NCBI GenBank assembly: GCA_964019695.1
Contig: OZ026524.1
Span: 27,320,164 to 27,384,163, forward strand
Origin: Loripinus fragilis
Lineage: Eukaryota > Mollusca > Bivalvia > Lucinida > Lucinidae
Direction: 5' to 3'
DNA: 64,000 nucleotides
Under the pieces are notes generated by a model, which was not told the origin of the DNA, ran no database searches, and saw only the letters and a list, made by a program, of their open reading frames with translations. The position numbers and the translations under genes are program-made. Shown piece by piece: positions 1-9,782 of the stretch; position 1 is the first letter of the stretch; every line of letters begins with the position of its first letter.

Positions 1-171
1 CTTGACTCAAGACCAAGGGGCCGCGGGTATGAGCCTTACGGGTGTCACTGCGTTGTGGTCCTTGAGCAAGATACATTTATCCTAGCTTAGTACTTGTTCA
101 ACCCAGGAAGACCCGTCCCTGTTTAACTGAAAGATTGTTGATAGGATGTAAAGAATCAAATCAAACAAAAC
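1..171 (+). mobile_element. tRNA-derived SINE (family A), cut by window edge
   Basis: The end of a SINE: remains of a tRNA-like head, then the segment TCCTTGAGCAAGA and a 3' tail AAAGAATCAAATCAAACAAA. The same order occurs in six other copies in the window. The left part lies outside the window. Confidence 0.85.
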
Positions 172-311
172 TGAAGAAGCAAACAAGTAGTCCCCTAGGG
201 ACTATTTTGTTTGAGTTGGCTGTTCCTGTCAGAGTTATTTGATTCTGGCACCCAAAGAGTTAGGCCTACACAGGAACAATGTGATAACTGGTCACAATGT
301 ATAGTATTTGA

Positions 312-501
312 GGAGCGCGGTGGCTCAGTGGCAGAGGGCTTGACTCGAGATCAAGGGGTTGCGAGTTGGAGCCTTGTGTCCTTGAGCAAGACACTTTATC
401 CTCTTGCTTTGTACTTGTTGAACCCAGGAAAGCCCATCCCAACATGGCAGAAAAATTGTTGACTGCATGGACATAAAGAATCAAATCAAACAAAAAAACA
501 A
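312..501 (+). mobile_element. tRNA-derived SINE (family A), full length
   Basis: Starts GGAGCGCGGTGGCTCAGTGG, which holds a pol III A box (TGGCTCAGTGG). A degenerate B box follows about 40 bp later (GCGAGTTGGAGCC). The body carries TCCTTGAGCAAGACAC and the tail is AAAGAATCAAATCAAAC plus A-rich sequence. No clear target duplication was seen. Confidence 0.88.
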
Positions 502-805
502 AGCCATAAAAACTGCTGGCTTGTACAGCAGTGTCTACTCGAATTCCCCTTCCATTTTAGATTTGTCCTCGAATCTCAGTTTCACCAAAATGGAGGTGCT
601 TCGAGCCCATCTGTTGAGTTATTTATGTTAGGCGTACATTACTTATAGGGGTCAAATACAGTAGAACTTCAATGGCTCGACAGGCTAGGGACCATAAAAA
701 ATAGTTCTAGCCAAGGGTTGTTCCAGCCATTCAGGTTGGATTATGCATAAAATGATCTTAAGGGACCATAATGCTAGTTCTAGCCAGCCCATTGTATATT
801 ATTTA

Positions 806-1016
806 TACAGTAAAACCGGTCTTAAGAGGCCACTCAAAAAAAGGACCAAAAATTGTTTTTCAAATCCGATTATGGCTTAATGCAGGTCAAGATTATTGCA
901 GAATGCTCCAAGAGAGCATTCTGCAATACTTTCGACCTTCGTTAAGCTACCATTTGTCTTTAAGACTTTTGTTTTGTTTTGTCTATTTTTGAGTGGCTGC
1001 TTAAGGTTTTACTGTA
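806..1016. mobile_element. MITE F1 copy
   Basis: Inverted ends of about 30 bp: TACAGTAAAACCGGTCTTAA at the left and its imperfect complement ending GGTTTTACTGTA at the right, with an internal hairpin (GCAGAATGCT/AGCATTCTGC). Ends begin with TA, as expected for Tc1/mariner or pogo-type derivatives. Related copies lie at 7061, 23261 and 9154. Confidence 0.85.
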
Positions 1017-2608
1017 CAACCAGACCTTGGTCAGTTTTTGCATAAGTTAGGAAGCCTCTTCTTCTGCTGTTAGTTCTAAGGCAGTGATTCTGTTGTTTAT
1101 TCATTGATTGGGAATTACTGTACAACCAGACCTTGGTCAGTTTTTGCATAAGTTAGGAAGCCTCTTCGGCTGCTGTCAGTTCTAAGGCAGTGATTCTGTT
1201 GATTATTCATTGATTGGGAATTACTGTACAACCAGGCCTTAGTCAGATTTTGCATAAGTTAGAAAGCCTCTTTGGCTGCTGTCAGTTCTAAAGCAGTGAT
1301 TCTGTTGATTATTTATTGATTGGGAATTACTGTACAACCAGACTTTAGTCAGATTTTGCATAAGTATGGAAGCCTCTTCAGCTGCTGTCAGTTCTAAGGC
1401 AGTTGATTCTGTTGATTATTCATTGATTGGGAATTACTGTACAACCAGACCTTGGTCAGATTTTGCATAAGTTAGGAAGCCTCTTCAGCTGCTGTCAGTT
1501 CTAAGGCAGTGATTCTGTTGATTATTCATTGATTGGGAATTACTGTACAACAAGACCTTAGTCAGATTTTGCATAAGTTAGGAAGCCTCTTTGGCTGCTG
1601 TCAGTTCTAAGGCAGTGATTCTGTTGATTATTCATTGATTGGGAATTACTGTACAACCAGACCTTGGTCAGATTTTGCTTAAGTTAGGAAGCCTCTTCAG
1701 TTGCTGTCAGTTCTAAGGCAGTGATTCTGTTGATTATTCATTGATTGGGAATTACTATACAACCAGACCTTGGTCAGTTTTTGCATAAGTTAGGAAGCCT
1801 CTTTGGCTGCTGCCATTTCTAAGGCAGTGATTTTGTTGTTTATTCATTGATTGGGAATTACTGTACAACCAGACCTTGGTCAGTTTTTGCATAAGTTAGG
1901 AAGCCTCTTTGGCTGCTGTCAGTTCTAAGGCAGTGATTTTGTTGATTATTCATTGATTGGGAATTACTGTACAACCAGACCTTGGTCATTTTTTGCATAA
2001 GTTAGGAAGCCTCTTTGCCTGCTGTCAGTTCTAAGGCAGTGATTCTGTTGTTGTTTATTCATTGATTGGGAGTTACTGTACAACCAGACCTTAGTCAGAT
2101 TTTGCATAAGTTAGGAAGCCTCTTCGGCTGCTGTCAGTTCTAAGGCAGTGATTCTGTTGATTTATCATTGATTGGGAATTACTGTACAACCAGACCTTAG
2201 TCAGATTTTGCATAAGTTAGAAAGCCTCTTCGGCTGCTGTCAGTTCTAAGGCAGTGATTCTGTTGATTATTCATTGATTGGGAATTACTGTACAACCAGA
2301 CTTTAGTCAGATTTTGCATAAGTTAGGAAGCCTCTTGGGCTGCTGTCAGTTCTAAGGCAGTGATTCTGTTGATTATTCATTGATTGGGAATTACTGTACA
2401 ACCAGACCTTGGTCAGATTTTGCATAAGTTAGGAAGCCTCTTCGGCTGCTGTCAGTTCTAAGGCAGTGATTCTGTTGTTGTTTTTCAATGATTGGGAATT
2501 ACTGTACAACCAGACCTTAGTCAGTTTTTGCATTAGTTAGGAAGCATGTTCAGCTGCTGTCAGTTCTAAGGCAGTGATTCTGTTGTTGTTTATTCATTGA
2601 TTGGGAAT
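1011..2608. repeat. 106-bp tandem array, about 15 copies
   Basis: ACTGTACAACCAGACC recurs at 1011, 1117, 1223, 1329, 1436 and 1542, then onward to 2608, a 106-107 bp spacing. Copies differ by a few substitutions and small indels. The first unit begins inside the right end of the F1 MITE, so the ACTGTACAA at the start of every unit appears to be MITE-end sequence. The other half of the unit (CTGCTGTCAGTTCTAAGGCA) resembles the dispersed repeat at 9470. Confidence 0.95.
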
Positions 2609-2801
2609 GTGGATTTCGTATTGGGTTCTTATTTTGTGGTGTGGTTCTTGGTCTCATTTCTAGTTTAGCAATCATCTTGCTGCGGAAGAGAGAGCTGGTT
2701 GCTTTAATTTAATTGTGTTGTGGCTGTCTGTGTTTTGTGTTTTTGGCAGTGCCATTGGCTGGTCTGCAGTCTTTGATGTGGCATTTCCTAGTCATACTTT
2801 T
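2555..2801 (+). repeat. dispersed repeat, copy 1 (paralogue of 9470-9735)
   Basis: Follows the 106-bp array. Shares with 9470-9735 an ordered series of segments: GGCAGTGATTCTGTTGTT, CAATCATCT, AGAGCTGGTTGCTTTA, GGTCTGCAGTCTTTGAT and GCATTTCCTAGTCATACT. Type unknown; no coding capacity seen. Confidence 0.65.
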
Positions 2802-3251
2802 TTAACAGTTTGTATACCAATGGCTTTATCCTTCTGGTTTGTTTGTTTGATTTGATTCTTTTCGTCCCATCAACAACCTTTCGGTTATATAGGGACAGGT
2901 CTTCCTGGGTTGAACCAGTACTAAGCTAGGATTGATGCTCTTGCTCAAGGACACAACACAGTGACGCCGGTGAGGCTCAAACCCGCAGCCCCTAGGTCTC
3001 GAGTCAAGTACTCTACCACTGAGCCCTCTCCTTCTGGTTTGAGACAATAAACTTGGGATAGTCCATTGTATATATCAAGGGGTGTCAGGTTATAATTAAA
3101 TAGAATATTGCATTCTTTTGTCAAAAGATCTTTTTTACCTTCACAAACAGTGTAAACTCTGATGAAATGCAGCATTATGCTACATTTCATCTGGGTCTTC
3201 ACTGTTAGCAAAAGTACCCATTTAGGGTTTTCCCCTTATACAAAAGGGTTG
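2802..3251. mobile_element. MITE F2 copy interrupted by a SINE
   Basis: Left part TTAACAGTTTGTATACCAAT, right part ending TATACAAAAGGGTTG. The body (TAGTCCATTGTATATATC, GGGTGTCAGGTTATAATT, CATTTCATCTGGGTCTTC) matches the uninterrupted F2 copies at 20259 and 34899. A family A SINE sits inside. Confidence 0.8.
2842..3028 (-). mobile_element. tRNA-derived SINE (family A) inserted in F2
   Basis: Reverse-oriented SINE from GTTTGATTTGATTCTTTT (tail) to CTCTACCACTGAGCCCTC (head). It is flanked by the 13-bp direct repeat TCCTTCTGGTTTG at 2829-2841 and 3029-3041, a target-site duplication. It contains TGCTCAAGGACAC, complement of the conserved body segment. Confidence 0.92.
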
Positions 3252-3418
3252 AAAGTGGTGGCTTGGTTGTAAAACCGCAACAGAAACAAAATAATTTTAG
3301 AACACAAGAGAAGACTGTTGACACAAAATATTTTTATTCAACTACTTCAATTGTTTAAAATGTCCATAAACCAAATATACATACAAAATAATGGGTAACA
3401 AACAATTTTATGAAATTA

Positions 3419-3826
3419 ATAGGGTCGAGTCTGGTAATTTTGGACAGCTGGTAAATCCTGTCATATGGTAAATATTCAAAAATTTCGAACCCTTTTCTCT
3501 TCCTGTTCTCAAATAAAAAGTGTTGGTTATCAGGACTGAAACTCACAAAAACCCTTGTCAGAAAAGCCAAGGAAGACCCTGATCGTGTCCGCCCTTTTTG
3601 CCTAGGTATTAGTGTCCAGCAACTACTGTTCGGAATTTTAGAATATTACCATACATTTTCAAACAGCCATAGTCCACCGGAGACATCTCATAATGAGAAT
3701 TCTCATCAGGATTTTCACTGTGTAAAAGTTTTGTTTTATTCCTAGAAAAAACACATTAAATGCAATATTTTTTTGGCAGAAATTTACCCACTATCCAAAT
3801 TTACAGGACAACTCTAGGGATACTCC
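3419..3826. mobile_element. MITE F12 copy, split by F11
   Basis: Left end AGGGTCGAGTCTGGTAATTT and right segment TTTACCCACTATCCAAATTT resemble the ends of the intact F12 element at 35445-35657. The central TCATCAGGATTTTCACTGTG is shared with it. The F11 insertion at 3464-3653 splits the left arm. Confidence 0.65.
3464..3653. mobile_element. MITE F11 copy nested in F12
   Basis: Inverted ends TATGGTAAATATTCAAAAAT and CGGAATTTTAGAATATTACC+ATA. The body (CGAACCCTTTTCTCTTCCTG, AAGACCCTGATC) is shared with the copy at 52095-52315. Confidence 0.75.
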
Positions 3827-4038
3827 TACTGGGCAGGCAATTAGAAGACCTCTGTTTTACATTTTGAATGTGATAGGTAGAGGTGTTCCAATTGTTTGTT
3901 CATTCTGATGTGACACACGGAAGTCTGCCCTTGTTATGCTTTTGATTTCTACCATCAAAAGTTTTTGCGATCTTTGCGTCAGTTTATATATTTTTGTGAC
4001 AAGATAGTGCACAGCTGTATTTGAAAACCCAACTGCAT

Positions 4039-4248
4039 TTAACTCTTTGCATGCTGGGTAATTTTTCATGCTTTTGTTGACATCTGTTAACTTTTCAAAA
4101 TTAACTTTTTCAAAAAGTTCTTTTACGGAACACTATATCAGTGTCAAACCGTTTGGAACCAGATCAGGACCGACAGAATGTCGGTCCTGATCTGGTTCCA
4201 AACTGTTTGCAAAAAAACAAAAGTTGCCGCTAGCAAGGAAACAGTTAA
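4039..4248 (+). mobile_element. MITE F4 copy with TTAA at both ends
   Basis: TTAACTCTTTGCATGCTGGG at the left and AAACAGTTAA at the right; TTAA at 4039-4042 and 4245-4248 fits piggyBac-type target sites. The centre (about 4152-4212) is a strong hairpin whose arm reads GGAACCAGATCAGGACCGAC. Other copies: 7381, 18584, 32897. Confidence 0.85.
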
Positions 4249-4674
4249 AGTGGCCCAAACACCAGAGTGCTTACAGGTTAAATAAAATATTTCATGCACC
4301 ACTTACTTAGCCCCTATAATAATTATCATGTCACATCACAAGAAATCCTGTCAATACTATGCTAAATTCAAAGCAATGTGATCAGCCAGCTCATCAGATT
4401 AGCCTGATGAACTCTGTGGGCAGCATATAGTGGCCACCTTGTCTGTCCTTGCGTCCGTCTGTAACTTATTTTGCTTCACTTCATTATTGACCAATCAAAT
4501 TGGTTATAGTTTTGCACACAAAAATGTCTTTTAGACAAGTTTACACTAGAAAAAATATATGAAGTCAAACTTCACAAACATTTTAAAACATTAATTTTAC
4601 TACACGACCAAAATGAGAAAGCCAGTGTTTCCTCCTTAAAATTGAGATTTTATCTCCTTTCATCTATTTAACAG

Positions 4675-4770
4675 AGGAATCCATTACAACATGCTTGGCT
4701 TGATGCTACATTTGAACAACACTGGGTTTTCCATAGGTCAAACATGGAAAATACACCTAATGATGAATAA
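4675..4770 (+). CDS. candidate terminal exon, unknown product (weak)
   Basis: After a pyrimidine-rich stretch and the acceptor ATCTATTTAACAG (AG at 4673-4674), one frame runs 31 codons to TAA at 4768-4770. Residues include NPLQHAWLD and FEQHW. The composition (His, Trp, Gln, Asn) looks less random than usual here, and the stop falls just before the F5 MITE at 4777. I do not recognise the family, no donor fits the phase of the candidate exon at 6103, and chance cannot be excluded. Confidence 0.22.
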   Translation, partial: RNPLQHAWLDATFEQHWVFHRSNMENTPNDE

Positions 4771-4776
4771 AACACA

Positions 4777-4965
4777 GGTCAAGATGATCACAATTTTTGA
4801 TCGTAAAATTGTGAATATTTTCTTACCCATCAATTTTAACATTTGTTTTGGGTGCTCAAAAGAACCGTCTCATTGAGACGGTTCTTTTGAATACCCACAT
4901 CATATGTTTTGGTTGAGAAATAAGAAAAATATTTTTCAATAACACCTGTAAACACTCCAATACAT
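4777..4965. mobile_element. MITE F5 copy
   Basis: Contains the perfect palindrome core CAAAAGAACCGTCTCATTG / GAGACGGTTCTTTTG, flanked by TTTTAACATTTGTTTTGGGT on one side and ATATGTTTTGGTTGAGAAAT on the other. It is one of about 13 F5 copies in the window. Confidence 0.85.
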
Positions 4966-4993
4966 CTTCCGCAGTGACCCAAGTTTTTCCCTT

Positions 4994-5200
4994 CTATCCA
5001 TCATAAAATGTATTTTCTTTCAATTGTGTCTTACACAAAGATTTGCTCTCCATTATTGCAATTGCCTGTTCAGGTGTTTTAGACATGCACTGTGTGCATG
5101 TTGCGGCCGTAGAACAGCAAGCACAAGCCTTCATAACACTTGCAACTTTACACCATTTGATAAGTTTCTGATTTGTTTTCTTGATATTTTCAAAGCCATT
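4994..5200 (-). other. open segment of 68 codons, unrecognised
   Basis: On the minus strand the frame between TAA (5201-5203) and TAG (4994-4996) is open. It is Cys- and Lys-rich: KACACCSTAATCTQC, then KTPEQAIAIMESKS. A T-rich stretch precedes it, so an acceptor such as AAATCAG is possible. It lies between two MITEs. No family is recognised; it could be a decayed exon, transposon remnant or chance. Confidence 0.15.
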
Positions 5201-5248
5201 TTAAAAAAAAAAAACAAAGACGTAATACAGCGGATGGACAAAAGCGGG

Positions 5249-5631
5249 GTTCATACAGGCAAGTTTTAGTAAAATTCAAGGACTTTTCAATGGCTTCTAT
5301 AAGTCTTTCCTACAGTTTTCAAGGACTAAAAGTTTTTGAAAAATACAAATTTAAGCATTTAAATTCTACTGCTAGACTGAGATAATGGAGAAATTAGTCC
5401 TAGAAAATTAGTTTAAAATTGTTGTACCTTTATTTGGTGCAGCATATGGTGCACCAATAAAGGTACAACAATTTTATACTAATTAAGGTCTCTATCAACC
5501 GTGCTAAGTCCTACAGAAAATAGTAAAATTCAAGGCTTTTGTGATTTTCCAGTACTTTTCTAGGCAGATTTAATTTTCAAGGACTTTCAAGAAAGCTCTC
5601 CAATTAAAGTACTTTTCAAGCCTGTACGAAC
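5249..5631. mobile_element. hAT-like MITE
   Basis: Ends GTTCATACAGGCAAG and AAGCCTGTACGAAC are inverted. Arms rich in TTCAAGGAC are followed by a central hairpin TTGTTGTACCTTTATTGG-type at 5424-5486. CAGGC termini suggest the hAT superfamily; the 8-bp target duplication was not confirmed. Confidence 0.65.
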
Positions 5632-5663
5632 TACATGTCCAGTTAAGCATCAGAAAATTTGCT

Positions 5664-5775
5664 TAAAGTGTAAAAGTGTCATTAATTTCTTACCTATCAA
5701 TTTAAACAAACGTTTCGGGTCTCATTGAGACGGTTCTTTTCAATTATGCATTCTTAATTGGGCGCCTGTAAATCA
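5664..5775. mobile_element. MITE F5 fragment
   Basis: Contains AATTTCTTACCTATCAATTT, GGTCTCATTGAGACGGTTCT and TGCATTCTTAATTGG. The left hairpin arm is shortened relative to complete F5 copies. Confidence 0.7.
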
Positions 5776-6102
5776 AGAAACACATACATGCAGATACCTT
5801 CTTTTCTGTCCATCCTCTGTATTACAAAAATTACTTGCAGCAGGTTGGCAAAGCACACTTCTTAAGCAAAGCATATATGGTACTGACATTAATACATATA
5901 TACCAAAATGGGGCTAGGCCTCAAGAAATAAAATTAACAGTTCAATCCTATTCCTCACAAAATGGCATACACTCTCAAGAGTTTAGCCATTATATCCTGC
6001 AATTGGACTTGGTAATTTAAAAAAAAAATCTCTTCAACTCCGGATAGGATAAAGTTAATCCTTTCAAAGAAAAATATTGGTTTCTATTTTTCCTTCTTTC
6101 AG

Positions 6103-6137
6103 TATCAGATTCAGCATTATTTGCCAATCCTGTCAAG
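6103..6137 (+). CDS. candidate 35-nt internal exon, unknown product
   Basis: A strong acceptor (TTTTTCCTTCTTTCAG, AG at 6101-6102) and a donor-like GTAAATGAC at 6138 bound 35 bases. One frame reads SDSALFANPVK and ends in phase 0. This joins in frame to the candidate exon at 10915-11001 if its second AG is used. No family is recognised. The splice signals are the main support; there is no transcript evidence. Confidence 0.35.
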
Positions 6138-6721
6138 GTAAATGACATTTATTTTGCCATTCATGGTAGGTCTTTGAACTAGTCTCCTAGTTTTCTTGAC
6201 CTTGCTTTCTCCTAAAAGTGTTTAAGGGAAATGCAAAATTGTATTGTCTATTTCTTTAACTTTAATGGAGCAATTACTGTTCACTGCAGATATGAAATTC
6301 AAAATTTTGTAAAAAGAAAATGGTGGGCACATGCCCTGCACTAATTGCCTGTAAGGGTTTTTCTTAAATCTTTGGTAAAACTGGCCAAGACTAGAAGATT
6401 TTTTGGCATCTGTCAGTAACTGACAGTAACTGACAAAGACAAATCTTTGTTTGGGAGATGCATACAATATGTCTTCAGCAGCAATTAATGATTCAATTTT
6501 TTTATCAGGCAAGACTTTTATTTCATGTGGCACATCAGAATTGGTCACCGGTTTAAACACTAGTACAACATGAATGGTACGACTAAATTATTATACTATC
6601 TATGACTTGTAATAAAGACACTTAATGACAACAAGCAAAATACAGACTAGCCTGCACAACATTCCAGTTTTTAACCTTTTGTACTCAGAAAATGTGTGTA
6701 ATCTCTGTTTTGTGGTTTTGG

Positions 6722-6923
6722 CCTAACTCATCAATTGACCAAGTCCATTTCCAATTTTAGGATTGTTGGGTGGTATTTTTCATTTTTATTCAAATTTTAA
6801 AAGAAAATCCTGTAAGCATACAGTGGAGAACCTGATCAGATGCCGCGCCTTGCGGCTTCTGATCTGGTTTTGCACTGTTTGCCAATGTCCCACAAAAAGG
6901 ACGCTAGACATATATGGGTTATT
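6722..6923 (+). mobile_element. MITE F3 copy
   Basis: Shares GTTGGGTGGTATTTTTCATT, ATTCAAATTTTAAAAG, GATCAGATGCCGC hairpin, CTGGTTTTGCACTGTTTGCC and CCCACAAAAAGGACGCTAG with the copy at 12567-12798; the right end reads TATATGGGTTA. Confidence 0.8.
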
Positions 6924-7060
6924 GTCAATTTTAATAGTTTTCCTTATCTGATCACAGTGTGGGCAGGTAAGCCTAAATTGACCCCACCATTGCAGTTCAT
7001 AAGAGTCACTGCCTGGATTACCAATGTGACTGAGCTATGCGGACCAGCACCCATATAATT

Positions 7061-7278
7061 TACAGTAAAACCAGTCTTAAGTGGTCACTCAAAAAGTCTA
7101 AGGAAGACCAAAAATTGATTTTCAAGACCGATGATCACTTGATGCAGGTCAAAAGAATTGCAGAACGCTCCAAGTAGAACATTCTGCAAAACTTTTGACC
7201 TTCATTAAGCTACCATCTGTCATTAAGATATTGGTTTGGTCTATTTTTGAGTGGCTACTTAAGACAGGTTTTACTGTA
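7061..7278. mobile_element. MITE F1 copy
   Basis: Ends TACAGTAAAACCAGTCTTAA and ACTTAAGACAGGTTTTACTG+TA, with the internal hairpin CAGAACGCTCCAAG/AACATTCTGC. Best-preserved F1 copy by end symmetry. Confidence 0.9.
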
Positions 7279-7380
7279 CACTAGAATGCCAAAACAGATT
7301 GGAGGATGAATTATTAGCCATCACAGGTTTTCCCTCCAAAAAATCCAGATTCATTTCTCATTTTATGCAACGACCCTAGA

Positions 7381-7584
7381 TTGAACTCTCGTTACTTTTG
7401 TCGTCTGTTGATAAACATTGCAAACAGTTTGGTTCCAGATCAGGACTGACACAACATTGGTCTTGATCTGGATTCAAACGGTTTGACACTGATTGTGCCC
7501 CAAAAAGAATTTTTTGAAAAAGTAAGTTTTGAAAAAGACAACAAAAGCATAAAGAATTTATTGTAACCGAGCATGCAAAGTTAA
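7381..7584 (-). mobile_element. MITE F4 copy, reverse
   Basis: Reads TTGAACTCTCGTTACTTTTG ... GAGCATGCAAAGTTAA; TTAA at 7581-7584. The core hairpin holds GGTTCCAGATCAGGACTG and TTGATCTGGATTC. Confidence 0.8.
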
Positions 7585-7973
7585 CATCTAGATCCATTTT
7601 GCAAGGTATTATCTTAAATGCTTGGAATTTCCGAGTAACAAAAGAAGTCTTGTAGCTGAATAAATATTGTTTTTGTGATTGTGCAGGCTAGTCTGTAGCT
7701 TTGCTATTGGCTACATTTCTTCGCATCGTGTCCCATGTTTACTTCAGTTGATTTTCTATCAGCTTTTAAAGCTTTTCATACACACAGATCACAGTATTGG
7801 AACTTCCGTTTCCTTTGTAAGTCTCAATAATCAATTATACAGTACAACACCAAGTGCTCCCAATGCTTGAAAAAGACTGATCACCGCACGTTATAGGGCA
7901 ATATGGTGACAAAACAGTAGCTATCATTTTGAGAGGCCCCTAAAACACATTGAACCTGGCCAGACTGTGCCAT

Positions 7974-8405
7974 AGACAATGCAGTCCCTTTATAGTGCTA
8001 TGTTTGATTTTCAAGTGAATCTTGGACAATTTTACAAAGGAATTATAGGAAAATGACCATTATAATTTATGGTCATTTTCCTATAATTATTCCTTTGTAA
8101 AATTCCATGGTGAAAAATTTGGGAGCCTCAACATAACTGGGTTATTTTGTTTGTTTGATTTGATTCTTTACGTCCCATCAACAATCTTTCATTTATATAG
8201 GGACAGGTCTTCCTGGGTTAAACTAGTACTAACCTAGGATTAATGTGTCTTACTCAAGGACACAACGCAGTGACGACCTTGAGGCTCGAACCCGCAGCCC
8301 GTCTTGAGTCAAGCACTCTACAACTGAGCCACTGCGCTCCCACATAACTGGGTTATATTGTAATTGGTGCTATAGCGATGTGTGTTATAAATGGACTGTA
8401 CTGTA
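7974..8405. mobile_element. MITE F9 copy carrying a nested SINE
   Basis: Left end TAGACAATGCAGTCCCTTTA and right end ATAAATGGACTGTACTGTA are inverted. The core is a long hairpin (AAAGGAATTATAGGAAAATG / CATTTTCCTATAATTATTCC). The SINE at 8146-8341 interrupts the right arm. Confidence 0.85.
8146..8341 (-). mobile_element. tRNA-derived SINE (family A) with 15-bp target duplication
   Basis: Flanked by the identical 15-mer ACATAACTGGGTTAT at 8131-8145 and 8342-8356. Reverse orientation: tail TTTGTTTGTTTGATTTGATT, body TACTCAAGGACACAACGCAG, head ACTGAGCCACTGCGCTCCC. Both pol III boxes are recognisable on the minus strand. Confidence 0.95.
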
Positions 8406-8796
8406 CTTCACCTCAGCACTTCAACCCTGTTGCAGTTGGCAATCTGGCCACTCTGAGTGGGAACTTGGTTGAGTCTTTAATGCAGGAGATGGTCATCATA
8501 AAGGGAGGATAACTAATTCAGGGGAGGTAAATTACACGATTATTCCCAATTTCAGGAGATAGGGCTTCCACATGGGTCATTTAATTTGGATTTAGACTTT
8601 GAAGATTGTTACATTGACCAATCAGGTCGTATATGTACTAAAAATGACTCCATAAAGATATGCTGGGCTTTAAGGATATTGTCAGGGCTTTAGGGAATGA
8701 TAATAGCACCTACAAATGACAATACAGAAAATATTTAGACCTCTGTAGACTTATAAGACTAAAAACAGTGGAATGACTTACCTTAAATTATACATA

Positions 8797-8985
8797 GGTC
8801 CAGATAAGAGAAATTGTTGAGCGTAAATTTATGCAATATTTTCTTATCCATTTGTTTAAACATGTGTTTTGGATGCTCAAAAGAACCGTCTCATTGAGAC
8901 GGTTCTTTTGAGTACCCAGAACATATGATTTGGTTGAGAGATAAGAAAATTAATTTTCAATGTCACTCTTATCTGGAGGCCTGCC
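8797..8985. mobile_element. MITE F5 copy
   Basis: Ends TAGGTCCAGATAAGAG and CTCTTATCTGGAGGCCTG are inverted. The centre is GCTCAAAAGAACCGTCTCAT / ATGAGACGGTTCTTTTGAG. This copy best shows the family's outer ends. Confidence 0.88.
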
Positions 8986-9153
8986 TTATACAGTGCAGTT
9001 CCATTATAACAATGCTTTTGATGGGTCATAACAGAACTATTTTATATGGAAATAATAGGAACCAGGGTTTTTTATTTCTATTTTTAAACTCATCCAGAAG
9101 TAAATGTTGCATATTTATTCAGCACCCATCTAACACATTTAGGGATGTTGCTG

Positions 9154-9334
9154 TACAGTCCAACCTGTATTAAGGAAGACCTACTGGATAGTCAAAATGT
9201 GCTTGCTTAAGACAGGTTCTTGCTTAATACAGGTCCTTCTCAATGTATTTGCCTTTCGTTGGAATTGAAAACATGCTTGTTAAGTACAGGTTGCTAGCTT
9301 AATAGAGGTGGCCACAAATACTGGTTTTACTGTA
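9154..9334. mobile_element. MITE F1-related copy, diverged
   Basis: TACAGTCCAACCTGTATTAA at the left and AATACTGGTTTTACTGTA at the right. The interior differs from the other F1 copies (TTGCTTAAGACAGGTTCTTG) and looks rearranged. Confidence 0.6.
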
Positions 9335-9469
9335 TGTTGATGGGACATTGTTTTAACAGGCAGACAATGTTTAAAATTGAATCATGGTAGTTATGTCCGA
9401 TCTGCATTGTTGTCCTTAATGATAATCTATCAAAGGGACAGGTTTGGCCAGTTAAATTCAAGCCCTGCA

Positions 9470-9735
9470 GTGGCTTGGGCTGCTTGTTCTTCTAAGGCTG
9501 TGGTTCTGTTGTTGGCTCTGTTGTTACTCCCGTTGTTTGTGGGGTTTTGAGTTTGGCCCTCATTTTGTGATGCAGTACTTTCTTGTTTGTCAATCATCTC
9601 GCTTAAGATAGAGCTGGTTGCTTTACTTTGTGTTCTTACCGTTGTGTGACTTCAAGTGTTTTGCGTCTCTTGCTCGCATTGCCGTGGGTTGGTCCATTGT
9701 CTATGATTGCAGCATTTCCTGGTCATACTTACTTT
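9470..9735 (+). repeat. dispersed repeat, copy 2 (paralogue of 2555-2801)
   Basis: Same order of segments as 2555-2801: TTCTAAGGCTGTGGTTCTGT, CAATCATCTCGCTTAAG, AGAGCTGGTTGCTTTAC, GGTTGGTCCATTGTCTATGA, GCATTTCCTGGTCATACT. As at the first locus, an F1-type MITE end lies upstream. No tandem expansion here. Confidence 0.65.
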
Positions 9736-9782
9736 TCAACTCACAGATTATTAATGGACTTGCAGAGTAACTTTGTTCTTAA

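Noticed and set aside
312..390. Functional tRNA gene
   Set aside because: A and B boxes are present, but cloverleaf pairing is not maintained, and the same head recurs attached to SINE bodies.
2826..3211. Two minus-strand frames of 73 and 88 codons
   Set aside because: They lie over the SINE and the F2 MITE, whose sequence recurs elsewhere without the frames.
4675..6137. Joining the open segment 4675-4770 to the candidate exon at 6103
   Set aside because: No donor in 4675-4770 leaves the phase needed by the SDSALFANPVK frame, so the two are kept separate.
6222..6560. 112-codon minus-strand frame, longest outside the repeats
   Set aside because: No recognisable motif, no support from neighbouring exons, length still within chance for this window; it overlaps short local repeats (GTCAGTAACTGACAGTAACT).
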